From Methylococcus capsulatus (GTDB taxonomy: Bacteria; Pseudomonadota; Gammaproteobacteria; Methylococcales; Methylococcaceae): a DNA stretch of 64,000 bases. Below, one piece after another: positions 19,962 through 27,694 of the stretch (position 1 is the first letter of the stretch; every line of letters starts with the position of its first letter). Position numbers and translations under genes: made by a program. The stretch lies in assembly GCF_036864975.1 (NCBI RefSeq), contig NZ_CP104311.1, forward strand, positions 2,545,513 through 2,609,512, read 5' to 3'. The notes under the pieces were generated by a model that did no database searches, was not told the DNA's origin, and was given only the letters and a program-made list of their open reading frames with translations.

Positions 19962-21869
19962 TCAGCAGGCCATGTCGGTCTGGAGCTGCGCCTGTTCCAG
20001 CGCTTCGCTGGCGGCATACCAGGCTGCTTCAGCGCGGACCTGCGAATTTTCCGCCTCGGCCTTGTCCAGTAGCAGGCGTTTGAGCCGGTCCTTGGCTTCC
20101 GCGGCATACAGGCCGGGATCGGTCAACTGGGCTTCGAGTTCTTCCCGCCGCTTCGAGCAGCGCTCCAGCTCCGCTTCGGCACGTTCGAGCTGCAGGCGCA
20201 AAGGCCGGAGCCGCTGTCGTCTTTCGGCATCGGCCCGCCGGGTTTCGCGGCGGGACGCCCCCGCGTCGCGGTGGCCATCGGCTCCGCTGGAGGTGGAGGA
20301 AGCGCGGTTGCGCAGCCAGGCGCGGTAGTCGTCCAGATCACCGTCGAATGGGGTAACCCCGCCATCGGCGACGAGGAAGAAATCATCTACCACCGCGCGC
20401 AGCAGGTAGCTGTCGTGCGACACCAGCACGACCGCACCTTCGAAATCCTGCAGCGCACGGATCAGCGCCAGCCGCATTTGCAGATCCAGATGGTTGGTTG
20501 GTTCGTCGAGCAAGAGGAGGTTGGGTCGCTGGTAGACGATCAGGGCCAGTACCAGTCGGGCTTTCTCGCCGCCCGAAAACCCGGCGATGGGGTCGAAAGT
20601 CCGTTCGCCGCTGAAGCCGAAGCCGCCGAGGAAATCGCGGATGTCCTTTTCGGAGGCCTTGTCGTCCAGCCTCTGGACATGGAACACGGCGTTTTCCCCG
20701 GGACGCAGCAGTTCCAGCTGATGCTGGGCGAAATATCCCAGCCGCAGTTCGCTTGAAACCCGGCGCTCACCGCTCAAGGGCGGCTGCAACCCGGCCAGCA
20801 GCCGGATCAAGGTCGATTTGCCGGCGCCGTTGCGACCCAGCAGGCCGACCCGGTCGCCCGGCATCAGCGACATCCCGATTTTTTCCAAGAGCGGTACGCC
20901 TTCATATCCCACCGTCACATCTTCGGTTTGCAGCAACGGACGGGGCAGTTTTTCCGGAGAGCGGAAGGCGAATTCGAAGGGTGAATCCACATGGGCCCGT
21001 GAAATCACTTCCATCTTCGCCAGTAGTTTGAGCCGGCTCTGGGCCTGACGCGCCTTGGTCGCCTTGGCACGGAACCGGTCGACGAAACCCTGCAGGCGGG
21101 CGATTTCGGCCTGCTGCCTGTGGAAGGCCGCCTGGTTCTGCGCCAGCCGCTGGGCCCGTGCCTGTTCGAAGGCGGAAAAATTGCCGGTGTTGAGAACCAC
21201 TTGGCCGTTTTCGATGTGGAGGATGTGGTCGGCTAGACCATCGAGGAAGTCGCGGTCGTGCGAGATGAACAGCAAGGTGCCGGGATAGCCGGCCAGCCAT
21301 TCCTGCAGCCACAATATAGCATCGAGGTCGAGGTGGTTGGTGGGCTCGTCCAGCAGCAGGAGATCCGAGCGGCACATCAGCGCTCGGCCCAGTGCAAGCC
21401 GCATGCGCCAGCCGCCAGAGAAGGCGTCGACCGGACGCTCGCTATCGCCGGCCGCAAACCCCAGACCGGCGAGCAGCCGCGCTGCATTGGCCCTGGCCTG
21501 ATAGCCGCCGATGGCCGCATAACGGGCGTGCGCTCGGGCCAGTGCAAGGCCGTCTCCAGAGGTTTCGGCCAAGGCGATCTCACGCTCGACCTCGCGCAGC
21601 TCTGCGTCGCCATCGATGATGAACTCGATCACCGCCCGTGTGTCGGTTGGCGTTTCCTGGGCGACATGGGCGATGACCCAGTTCGGCGGGAGCCGAACTT
21701 CGCCCGCGTCGGTCTGCCTGCTCCCGGTCACCAACTTGAACAGGCTGGACTTACCTGCGCCATTGGCGCCGGTCACCCCGACTTTCTGGCCGGGAAAGAT
21801 GTTGAATGAGGCGTGCTCGAACAGGATCCGGCCGCCGATTCTGAGGGTGACCTCGCGAAACTCGATCAT
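19962..21869 (-). CDS. yheS: ABC-F family ATPase, YheS type
   Basis: This is a soluble protein of 635 residues with two ABC ATPase domains and no membrane segments, as in ribosome-associated ABC-F factors. Walker A motifs GANGAGKSSLFKL (residues about 34-46) and GRNGAGKSTLIRLLAG (about 345-360) are intact. Signature motifs FSGGWRMRLALGRAL and FSGGEKARLVLALI, and Walker B segments LLLLDEPTNHLD, occur in both halves. The interdomain linker (P-site tRNA interaction motif region) and a charged C-terminal coiled coil (residues 530-635) are present. Assignment to YheS rather than Uup rests on overall style and length. Confidence 0.9.
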   Translation of the reverse strand: MIEFREVTLRIGGRILFEHASFNIFPGQKVGVTGANGAGKSSLFKLVTGSRQTDAGEVRLPPNWVIAHVAQETPTDTRAVIEFIIDGDAELREVEREIALAETSGDGLALARAHARYAAIGGYQARANAARLLAGLGFAAGDSERPVDAFSGGWRMRLALGRALMCRSDLLLLDEPTNHLDLDAILWLQEWLAGYPGTLLFISHDRDFLDGLADHILHIENGQVVLNTGNFSAFEQARAQRLAQNQAAFHRQQAEIARLQGFVDRFRAKATKARQAQSRLKLLAKMEVISRAHVDSPFEFAFRSPEKLPRPLLQTEDVTVGYEGVPLLEKIGMSLMPGDRVGLLGRNGAGKSTLIRLLAGLQPPLSGERRVSSELRLGYFAQHQLELLRPGENAVFHVQRLDDKASEKDIRDFLGGFGFSGERTFDPIAGFSGGEKARLVLALIVYQRPNLLLLDEPTNHLDLQMRLALIRALQDFEGAVVLVSHDSYLLRAVVDDFFLVADGGVTPFDGDLDDYRAWLRNRASSTSSGADGHRDAGASRRETRRADAERRQRLRPLRLQLERAEAELERCSKRREELEAQLTDPGLYAAEAKDRLKRLLLDKAEAENSQVRAEAAWYAASEALEQAQLQTDMAC

Positions 21870-21890
21870 CGTGAGACAGGCGCAGCCGCT

Positions 21891-22415
21891 TCAGTCCGCC
21901 GCAGCGATCCGTTCGTCCGCCGCCTTTACGAAGTCGCGCAGCTTGGCGGCATTGGTCGTGGCCCGCGGTACGATCAGAGCCTCGTCGATCGCGACGAAAA
22001 TGAACGCGTATTTGTCGGTGAGCTCGATCCGCAGGATTTCACTCCAGGGAATCCGGGTTTCCTCGCCGTCCAGCTTTTTCTCGATCAGCGCGTCCCTGGC
22101 CACAGTCAGCCGGTAACGACCCAGAATGCGGCGCTTGTCTTCGTCCGAGTACATGGCCAGCAGTTGCTTGCGCGTGGTCCAGCGCATATAGGCGGGAACC
22201 AAGAAGCCCCAGGCCAGCGCGATGATGCCCACATAGGCCGCGGACACCATGTCCTGGTAATAGAACCAGAGAAACAGCGAAATGGCGACGAAAAATGCCG
22301 GGATGGTGGACTGATGCCGTTGCCGCCGTTTCTTTAGGGCCTTGGTTTCTCGTATCTGATACTCGCTGAAAGCCAGCAGGTCCTGTTCGCGTAGTTCGTA
22401 CTCGATTTCGTTCAT
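21891..22415 (-). CDS. YcxB-like domain membrane protein
   Basis: This protein has 174 residues. A charged N-terminal helix (residues 1-35) is followed by two membrane segments (IPAFFVAISLFLWFYY and AAYVGIIALAWGFLVPAYM), and then by a soluble domain ending in an IPWSEILRIELTDKYAFIFV stretch typical of YcxB-like domains. It lies 21 bases upstream of the ABC-F gene on the same strand and may be co-transcribed. The function of the family is not established. Confidence 0.75.
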   Translation of the reverse strand: MNEIEYELREQDLLAFSEYQIRETKALKKRRQRHQSTIPAFFVAISLFLWFYYQDMVSAAYVGIIALAWGFLVPAYMRWTTRKQLLAMYSDEDKRRILGRYRLTVARDALIEKKLDGEETRIPWSEILRIELTDKYAFIFVAIDEALIVPRATTNAAKLRDFVKAADERIAAAD

Positions 22416-22517
22416 TTGTCCAGGTGGTCCGGTCGCCGATGTCGTGGTCTTCTTGTTGCCTGCGTCTCGGATCGGGCGTAGGTTCGACTGTGGCAGGGTT
22501 TTTTGAGCTGACTAGTA

Positions 22518-22542
22518 TACGTAATTCTGTTTCAATTACGTA
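22518..22542. promoter_or_regulatory. Perfect inverted repeat upstream of bfr
   Basis: The arms TACGTAATT and AATTACGTA are separated by 7 bases and lie 46 bases before the bfr ATG. The 9-bp perfect dyad is AT-rich in a GC-rich context and lies where a promoter would be expected, so it is a candidate operator. It does not match the Fur consensus well, and the bound regulator is unknown. Confidence 0.5.
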
Positions 22543-22588
22543 CGACAACCACAAAAGCCCTGAAGAGGGCGTTCCGGGAGATGGGGAT

Positions 22589-23059
22589 ATGAAAGGTCAG
22601 CCTGAGGTGATAACGGCGCTGAATCGGCTGCTGGCGGGCGAGCTCGCTGCGATCGACCAGTATTTCATCCATGCGATGATGTACCGGGACTGGGGATTTC
22701 ATGTCCTGCATGAGCACGCGGCCCACGAAATGCAGGAGGAGCAGGGTCACGCCGGTGCGCTGATCCAGCGTATCCTGTTCCTGGAAGGGGTTCCGGATGT
22801 GGTCGGCAGGGATGTGATCCACGTCGGACGGAACGTGCCGGAGATGCTGAAAAACGACCTCGGCGTCGAATACGCCGTCATCGGCCATCTGCGCGAGGTG
22901 ATCGGCCTGTGCGAGGAGAAGGGCGACTACGAGACCCGGCGTATCCTGCAGGTTCTCCTCGACGACACCGAGGAGGATCACTGCCTGTGGCTGGAGACTC
23001 AGCTTCGGCTGATCGAGAGCATTGGCCTGGAGAATTATCTGCAAAGCCAAATGGAATGA
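22589..23059 (+). CDS. bfr: Bacterioferritin, with Gln in place of the haem-ligand Met52
   Basis: This iron-storage protein has 156 residues and aligns with E. coli Bfr without gaps over residues 1-122. Ferroxidase ligands Glu18, Glu51, His54, Glu94 and the ExxH pair Glu128/His131 (127/130 in E. coli, one-residue insertion) are present. At position 52, where E. coli has the haem-coordinating Met, the protein has Gln (EMQEEQGH). Some species have two Bfr types, one lacking this Met, so the protein may be a subunit of a mixed shell or haem-free. The start ATG at 22589 matches the family start MKG. bfd follows. Confidence 0.93.
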   Translation: MKGQPEVITALNRLLAGELAAIDQYFIHAMMYRDWGFHVLHEHAAHEMQEEQGHAGALIQRILFLEGVPDVVGRDVIHVGRNVPEMLKNDLGVEYAVIGHLREVIGLCEEKGDYETRRILQVLLDDTEEDHCLWLETQLRLIESIGLENYLQSQME

Positions 23060-23135
23060 AGGGTTTAGGCGCCGTGTCGGCAGCTGGATGGGGCAATGCC
23101 GTTGTCCCGATTCGGAAACAAAATTTTTTCCGATT

Positions 23136-23169
23136 CTTGTTTGAGAAACGTTCTCAGTTCTGCTAGTCT
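23136..23169 (+). promoter_or_regulatory. Promoter with Fur-box candidate for bfd
   Basis: The sequence TGAGAA-ACG-TTCTCA at 23142-23156 is a perfect dyad and matches 12 of the 14 defined positions of the gammaproteobacterial Fur core TGAGAAT-N-ATTCTCA. It lies between a -35-like TTGAGA (23141-23146) and a -10-like TAGTCT (23164-23169), spaced by 17 bases. Repression by Fur with iron is known for bfd genes, so the position fits. Binding has not been shown. Confidence 0.65.
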
Positions 23170-23200
23170 AAGCTCGTACCCAGTCTTGAGGTCCATGCTT

Positions 23201-23404
23201 ATGTATGTCTGTATCTGTAGGAACGTCACTGACCGCCAGGTTCGGGAAGCCGTCACTCGCCATGGCGTGCACAATATGCGCACGTTGCGGAAGCGTTTGG
23301 ACGCCTGCAGTCAGTGCGGAAAATGCGCGCTGGAAGTCAAGACGCTCATCCGGGAAGCCCAGGCGGAGAACGCCATGCTCGAGCAGCAGGGCATGGCGGC
23401 CTGA
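23201..23404 (+). CDS. bfd: Bacterioferritin-associated ferredoxin
   Basis: This is a 67-residue [2Fe-2S] protein of the BFD family, which in homologues reduces bacterioferritin iron for release. The four cysteines have the BFD pattern: MYVCICRNVTD at the N-terminus and CSQCGKC around residues 37-43. Start ATG at 23201 has GAGG 8 bases upstream, and an ATG two codons before (23195) is too close to that site. It lies 141 bases after bfr with its own promoter region. The C-terminal tail is slightly longer than the basic fold needs. Confidence 0.93.
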   Translation: MYVCICRNVTDRQVREAVTRHGVHNMRTLRKRLDACSQCGKCALEVKTLIREAQAENAMLEQQGMAA

Positions 23405-23737
23405 GTATCGCTTCGGTTCATACCGAACGTGATGGCGCCGCGCTGCGGGCAGCTATGCAGCTTTCGCAGGCGGGCTCGGGTTTTCCCTATCCGGGCGAAA
23501 CACGGGTCACCTTGGCCCCTTCTTCATGGTCCGCACCGGGCCATTCCGACAACTTGAATATTCCCTTCGTCGCTTTGAATTGGGATGCCTGCATCGGTTC
23601 GGCAGCGTCGCCTCTCCGGTTCATGGCGGCATAACTGACGCGAATGATGCGCCCCTGTCGCTGCCGCGACGGAAACTCGAGGAGGCTTCTGCAGCCGAAG
23701 GTCGCCCATTGCCAAAGCTCTCTTCAGTGACGTTGCC
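23405..23737. other. Intergenic region between bfd and the coiled-coil protein gene
   Basis: This stretch of 333 bases has no convincing gene. It contains a short inverted repeat, TTCGGT-N4-ACCGAA, at 23412-23427 just after bfd, which could be a weak terminator, though no T-run follows. Small open frames here lack ribosome-binding sites and recognisable sequence. Confidence 0.5.
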
Positions 23738-24079
23738 CTATGGGTTGGGCAGATGGGCGAGGAACCATTCCAGCAGCCGGATCATTATCACGCCCACCAC
23801 CGCACCGACGGAACCGACCACCCAGAGGGTCTGGCGATGGATGGCCTGCGTCAGACGCACTTCCACCTCCTTGATCTCTTTCTGGAGCTTCAATTCGACT
23901 TCCTTGATCTCCTTTTGCAGCCGCAATTCGGTCTCGCGCACCTGGCCGGCGGTCGCCACGTCCTTCAACTGGGGATAGCGGTCCTCCAGATGCTCGAAGG
24001 CTTCCGCGATCAGTTTGGCGCGCGTCTTGTCTTCGCCCGCCTCGGTCAGTTGTTCGTACAGTCGTAGCGCTACGCTCAT
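23738..24079 (-). CDS. Coiled-coil protein with one C-terminal membrane anchor
   Basis: This protein has 113 residues. Residues 45-80 form a strongly predicted coiled coil with an 11-residue internal repeat (LQKEIKEVELK then LQKEIKEVEVR). A single membrane segment (LWVVGSVGAVVGVIMIRLLEWFL) ends the protein. The layout resembles the DUF1640/CCDC90-type family, but I cannot confirm this. The N-terminal region (ALRLYEQLTEAGEDKTRAKLIAEAFEHLE) is helical. No function is assigned. Confidence 0.75.
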   Translation of the reverse strand: MSVALRLYEQLTEAGEDKTRAKLIAEAFEHLEDRYPQLKDVATAGQVRETELRLQKEIKEVELKLQKEIKEVEVRLTQAIHRQTLWVVGSVGAVVGVIMIRLLEWFLAHLPNP

Positions 24080-24272
24080 GGTCGTCCCGGAAACGCCTTG
24101 CGTCGCAGTTTAGCATGGGCCCGCTGACCCGCTGAACGGCCCTTGCGCGCGGTGAGCCACGGTTCGTCCATTGCCTTAATGCCAGCTCCGCCCCGTTGCG
24201 CAAATAGCTCTGCGTTCTTGGCTCCATGTGCTGTTGTAGTACTGCTGCCGGCCGGGCAGTCCGCCGTCACCC

Positions 24273-24848
24273 TCAGCCGGTTTCGATGTCACCGTAGCGG
24301 GCGTAGTTGGCCTGCGTAGTGAAACTGCGCGGGTCCATCCGGTCGATGTAGAGCCTGCCGTGCAGGTGGTCGATCTCGTGCTGCAGGATGCGGGCATACC
24401 AGCCGCTGGCCTCGATGATCCGCGGTTCGCCCCAGTGGTCCAGGCAGGATACCCGTACCGAGCGGGCTCGCGCGACCCGTGCGCTGAAGCCTGCGAGGCT
24501 GAGGCAGCCTTCGTGGAAGACGTCGGTATCTTCCGAGCGGGCGACGATTTCCGGGTTGGCGATGCCGTGGAAGGGCACCGGTTCGCGCCCTCGCGCCGCC
24601 AGTTCCTCGGCCGACAGGCCCTTCTGGTAGTCGGCGCGGTCTTCGATGACGGCCAGTTGCAGACCCTGGCCGATCTGTGGGGCGGCGAGTCCCACGCCCG
24701 GCGCGTCGCGCATCGTCTCGCGCATGTGCCCGATCAGCGTCTGCACCGCGGCGCTGCGGATTTCCTCCGGGCTCAAGGGACGCGCCCGCTGCCGCAGCAC
24801 CGGTTCGCCGGCCTGGACAATCTTCAATTTGAGGGCAAGGCTGTCCAT
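24273..24848 (-). CDS. def: Peptide deformylase
   Basis: This enzyme removes the formyl group from the N-terminal Met of new proteins. It has 191 residues from the ATG at 24848. All three family motifs are intact: GVGLAAPQIG, EGCLS and QHEIDHLHG, the last carrying the metal-binding His residues and the catalytic Glu. A segment of about 12 residues (AEELAARGREPV) lies between motifs 1 and 2. The start lies one base from the stop of the nitroreductase gene, so the two are co-transcribed. fmt is not linked here, so this may be a second deformylase. Confidence 0.93.
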   Translation of the reverse strand: MDSLALKLKIVQAGEPVLRQRARPLSPEEIRSAAVQTLIGHMRETMRDAPGVGLAAPQIGQGLQLAVIEDRADYQKGLSAEELAARGREPVPFHGIANPEIVARSEDTDVFHEGCLSLAGFSARVARARSVRVSCLDHWGEPRIIEASGWYARILQHEIDHLHGRLYIDRMDPRSFTTQANYARYGDIETG

Positions 24849-24849
24849 C

Positions 24850-25671
24850 TCAGCGCAATTCGAAGCCGAGAGCATTCAGGGCTGCCTTGAGCCGGTCGCG
24901 GCCGGACAGCTTGGCGGGACCGGAGATGCGCGAGGCGGAGTGTTTTGACCAGTCACCCGTGACCGCCATGTTCTGTTCGGCATAGAACTCCGACATCGTG
25001 GCGTTGTAACGCTCCACTGCCTCGTCCTGGCTTTCCAGAGCATAGGTTTCCCGGTGCAGCACCGCGTTTTGCGGCAGACGCGGCTTGATGGCGGGGATGG
25101 CGCCGGGCTCGGGGTGGCCGACGCACAGGCCGAAGACGGCGAAAACTCCCCGAGGCAGGCCGAGCTCCTCCGCCACCCGTTCCGGGTGGTTGCGCATCGC
25201 GCCGATGTAGACCGTGCCCAATCCAAACGATTCCGCAGCGACCACGGCGTTCTGCGCCGCCAGGGCGGCGTCGACCACAGCCATGGTGTACATCTCCAGA
25301 TAGTCCAGTCCCTCGGTGGCGATGCCGCGCCGGGCGGCGATCCTCCGCAGACGGGCATGGTCGGCCAGCCAGACCAGGAACAACGGCGCCTGGACGATGT
25401 GGGCCTGATTGCCAGCCAGTTCGGCCAGGCGAGCGCGCCGCGCGCCGTCTTCGACCGCGACCACGCTCCAGAGCTGAAGGTTGGACGAACTGGCGGCGGA
25501 TTGGGCCGCAGCGACCAGGGCTTCCAGCGTACCCGGGGCCAAGGGCTCGGCGGTGTAGTTGCGGACCGAGCGGTGGGAAAGCAGGTGTTCCAGGACAGCG
25601 TTCGAGGTGATGGCCGGTACGGTTTCATGCCTGCCGTAACGTGAGGCGAGTAGCGTTGGGACTGAGCTCAT
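24850..25671 (-). CDS. Nitroreductase family oxidoreductase (NfsA-like)
   Basis: This is an FMN-dependent NAD(P)H oxidoreductase of 273 residues. The N-terminal HRSVRNYTAEPL motif, AAQSAASSSNLQLWSVVAV and the GLGTVYIGAMRNHPERVAEELGLP segment are typical for the family; NfsA-like proteins also have the long C-terminal extension seen here. The C-terminus (YNATMSEFYAEQN ... WSKHSASR) matches the NfsA/FRP style. It precedes def in a two-gene unit. The physiological substrate is unknown. Confidence 0.88.
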   Translation of the reverse strand: MSSVPTLLASRYGRHETVPAITSNAVLEHLLSHRSVRNYTAEPLAPGTLEALVAAAQSAASSSNLQLWSVVAVEDGARRARLAELAGNQAHIVQAPLFLVWLADHARLRRIAARRGIATEGLDYLEMYTMAVVDAALAAQNAVVAAESFGLGTVYIGAMRNHPERVAEELGLPRGVFAVFGLCVGHPEPGAIPAIKPRLPQNAVLHRETYALESQDEAVERYNATMSEFYAEQNMAVTGDWSKHSASRISGPAKLSGRDRLKAALNALGFELR

Positions 25672-25863
25672 GGTTTTTGATCGTTGGATCAGAAGGGCCG
25701 CCCTCCCGCCAAGCTGGTGCGCTTGCGCACGCGCTGCGATTCAGCGGGGAACGGGATTCGCACAAGCACGGTTGCCTGATTGTCCCGGAACACGATCCGC
25801 CCACGTGCCGCCGGTGGCGATAGGCGAAACGCGGGTCCGCAAGATGGGCTCGCAACAGCCCGG

Positions 25864-26139
25864 TCAGACCGCGTCCTCCTGCGGTTCCCAGCCAACGATT
25901 TCGACTTCGGTGGCCACGCTGAGATACAGCAGCTGCCTGCCGGCCTCGGCATGGGCGCGCACCTGCGGCTGGGGGAAAGCCTTGCTGCTGGGTGGGGTTT
26001 TCGGGTCGAACCGGCAGCGGGGACGTGAGGCACCTTGCTTGCACTTAAAGGGATTGTAGGTGATGAGCTGCAGGCCGTCGATGAGACGCTTGGGGGCATC
26101 GTCGAGCGTGTCGTAGGCCCAGTACAGTGGGTTCCTCAG
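25864..26139 (-). pseudogene. Possible gene remnant without a start codon
   Basis: A frame of 91 codons opens directly after a TGA at 26140-26142 and has no ATG, GTG or TTG near its beginning. It reads YWAYDTLDDAPKRLIDGLQL and ends EIVGWEPQEDAV. The amino acid composition and codon use look like real coding sequence, unlike the overlapping frames. It could be the C-terminal remnant of a lost gene, or use a non-standard CTG start. I do not recognise the family. Confidence 0.35.
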
Positions 26140-26171
26140 TCAAGGCAGGGAGTTTGACCGTGCTCGAATCT

Positions 26172-26200
26172 TTTACGCACTTTTTATCACCGCGTAGATA
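26172..26200 (+). promoter_or_regulatory. Possible promoter for the porin gene
   Basis: A -35-like TTTACG (26172-26177) and a -10-like TAGATA (26195-26200) are separated by 17 bases, 31 bases before the porin ATG, in an AT-rich stretch. Both hexamers are only moderate matches. Confidence 0.35.
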
Positions 26201-26230
26201 AACTGCCCTCTTTTTTCATTGGACAATTGA

Positions 26231-27604
26231 ATGGCTCTGGTGCCGGAGAGGCTGTTTCCCTTTACCCGTAGCTCCGCCGTCACAGTGAGTTTATTCCTGG
26301 TCTGTTCCCACGCATTCGCCACGGATACCACGTCGGGCCTGCTCGATTATCTCGGCGCCGGCATCGATGGCCGCACGGAATTCCAGCGGTTGGGCATCCA
26401 CGTGGGCGGATGGGTGAACGCCAGCATGACTTACAATGCGAGCAATCCGCCGGACAATTTCAACGGTCCGGTTTCGTTCAACGACCGCGCCGGCGAACTT
26501 CAGATGAACCAGTTCTATCTGTATCTGGAGCGTGCCGTCGCGGCCAGTCCCGACGATTGGGACATCGGCGGCCGTTTCGACTTCATGTATGGTACCGACG
26601 CGATCTTCACCCAGTCCTATGGTATCCCCTACGTTGACCCGAGAACGGGTCGGCCACTGAACCGGGGGCATTGGGACCTGCATCTCTCAAGCTGGTCGAA
26701 CCGTTTCTACGGGATCGCTCTGCCCCAGGCCTTTGCCGAATTCAATCTGCCAGTGGGCAACGGCCTCGTCGTCAAGGCCGGCCATTTCTATACTCCGCTG
26801 GGGTACGAAATGGTCACGGCGCCGGACAACTTTTTCATCACCCGGCCCTATACGTTCCAGTTCAATCCCTTCACCCACACCGGCGTACTGTCCAGTTATA
26901 CGATCGACGCCAACTGGTCGGTGTCGGCCGGTGCGGTCACCGGAAGCGCCACCGGCGGGGGTGACGGCACCTGGGACCAGCAGCTCGGAAACTGGGATTT
27001 CCTGGGCGGTGCGGGCTGGACCGGCGACGACAGGAGCGATTCATTCAGTGTGACCTCGATGGCGGGAGGGCGTTCCGAACGGTTCGGCGACCTATGGGCG
27101 GTATACAGTCTGGTGGGCAAGACGAGTTTTCTGGACGACAGGCTGCATTACGTCATCGAACATACCCATGGTTTCGCGGATCAGGTGCAGACCGCCAATT
27201 ACTCCCGCAACGGCGGAAAGCTCGAGAACGCCCAATGGTACGGAATTGCCCAATGGCTGACCTATACGCTAGAGGAGCACTGGTCGGTGGGGCTGCGGGC
27301 CGAATGGTGGCGCGACAACAACGGCTTCCGAGTGTCCGGACCGCCGCGCTGCAGCGGGAGCGTGAACATCGATGGCGCCGGGGCCGCACGGCCCTATGCC
27401 TGCAACCCCGATTTTTCCACCGTCTATCCGTTCCAGGGCAGCGGCTATTACGCGCTGACGGTGGGCTTGAACTGGAAGCCACTGAACTGGGTGATCCTGC
27501 GTCCCAACGCCCGCTACGATTGGTCCGACAACATCAAGATCTTCGATGCCGGGAAACGCTCGGACCAGTTCCTGTTTTCCGCGGATGTGGTCGTGACTTT
27601 CTGA
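26231..27604 (+). CDS. Outer-membrane beta-barrel porin (BBP2-like)
   Basis: This protein has 457 residues. A signal peptide (SAVTVSLFLVCSHAFA) is followed by many amphipathic beta-strand-like stretches and a C-terminal aromatic residue (SADVVVTF), as in outer-membrane proteins. Features such as GGWVNASMTYNASNPPDNFNGP and QFYLYLERA match the putative beta-barrel porin-2 family. It is followed after 90 bases by nhaD on the same strand. The substrate is not predictable. Confidence 0.85.
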   Translation: MALVPERLFPFTRSSAVTVSLFLVCSHAFATDTTSGLLDYLGAGIDGRTEFQRLGIHVGGWVNASMTYNASNPPDNFNGPVSFNDRAGELQMNQFYLYLERAVAASPDDWDIGGRFDFMYGTDAIFTQSYGIPYVDPRTGRPLNRGHWDLHLSSWSNRFYGIALPQAFAEFNLPVGNGLVVKAGHFYTPLGYEMVTAPDNFFITRPYTFQFNPFTHTGVLSSYTIDANWSVSAGAVTGSATGGGDGTWDQQLGNWDFLGGAGWTGDDRSDSFSVTSMAGGRSERFGDLWAVYSLVGKTSFLDDRLHYVIEHTHGFADQVQTANYSRNGGKLENAQWYGIAQWLTYTLEEHWSVGLRAEWWRDNNGFRVSGPPRCSGSVNIDGAGAARPYACNPDFSTVYPFQGSGYYALTVGLNWKPLNWVILRPNARYDWSDNIKIFDAGKRSDQFLFSADVVVTF

Positions 27605-27694
27605 TGCCCGCACCCTTGGCGGCGGACGGCGCGTGCGCTGGTTTCCGGCATACCCCTTTCCACCATATTCTTGATGTTTGACAAAGGACATCGA

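Noticed and set aside
24080-24272. Small gene between the coiled-coil gene and def
   Set aside because: An open frame exists on the minus strand, but its ribosome-binding site is poor and it reads into the leader of the coiled-coil gene.
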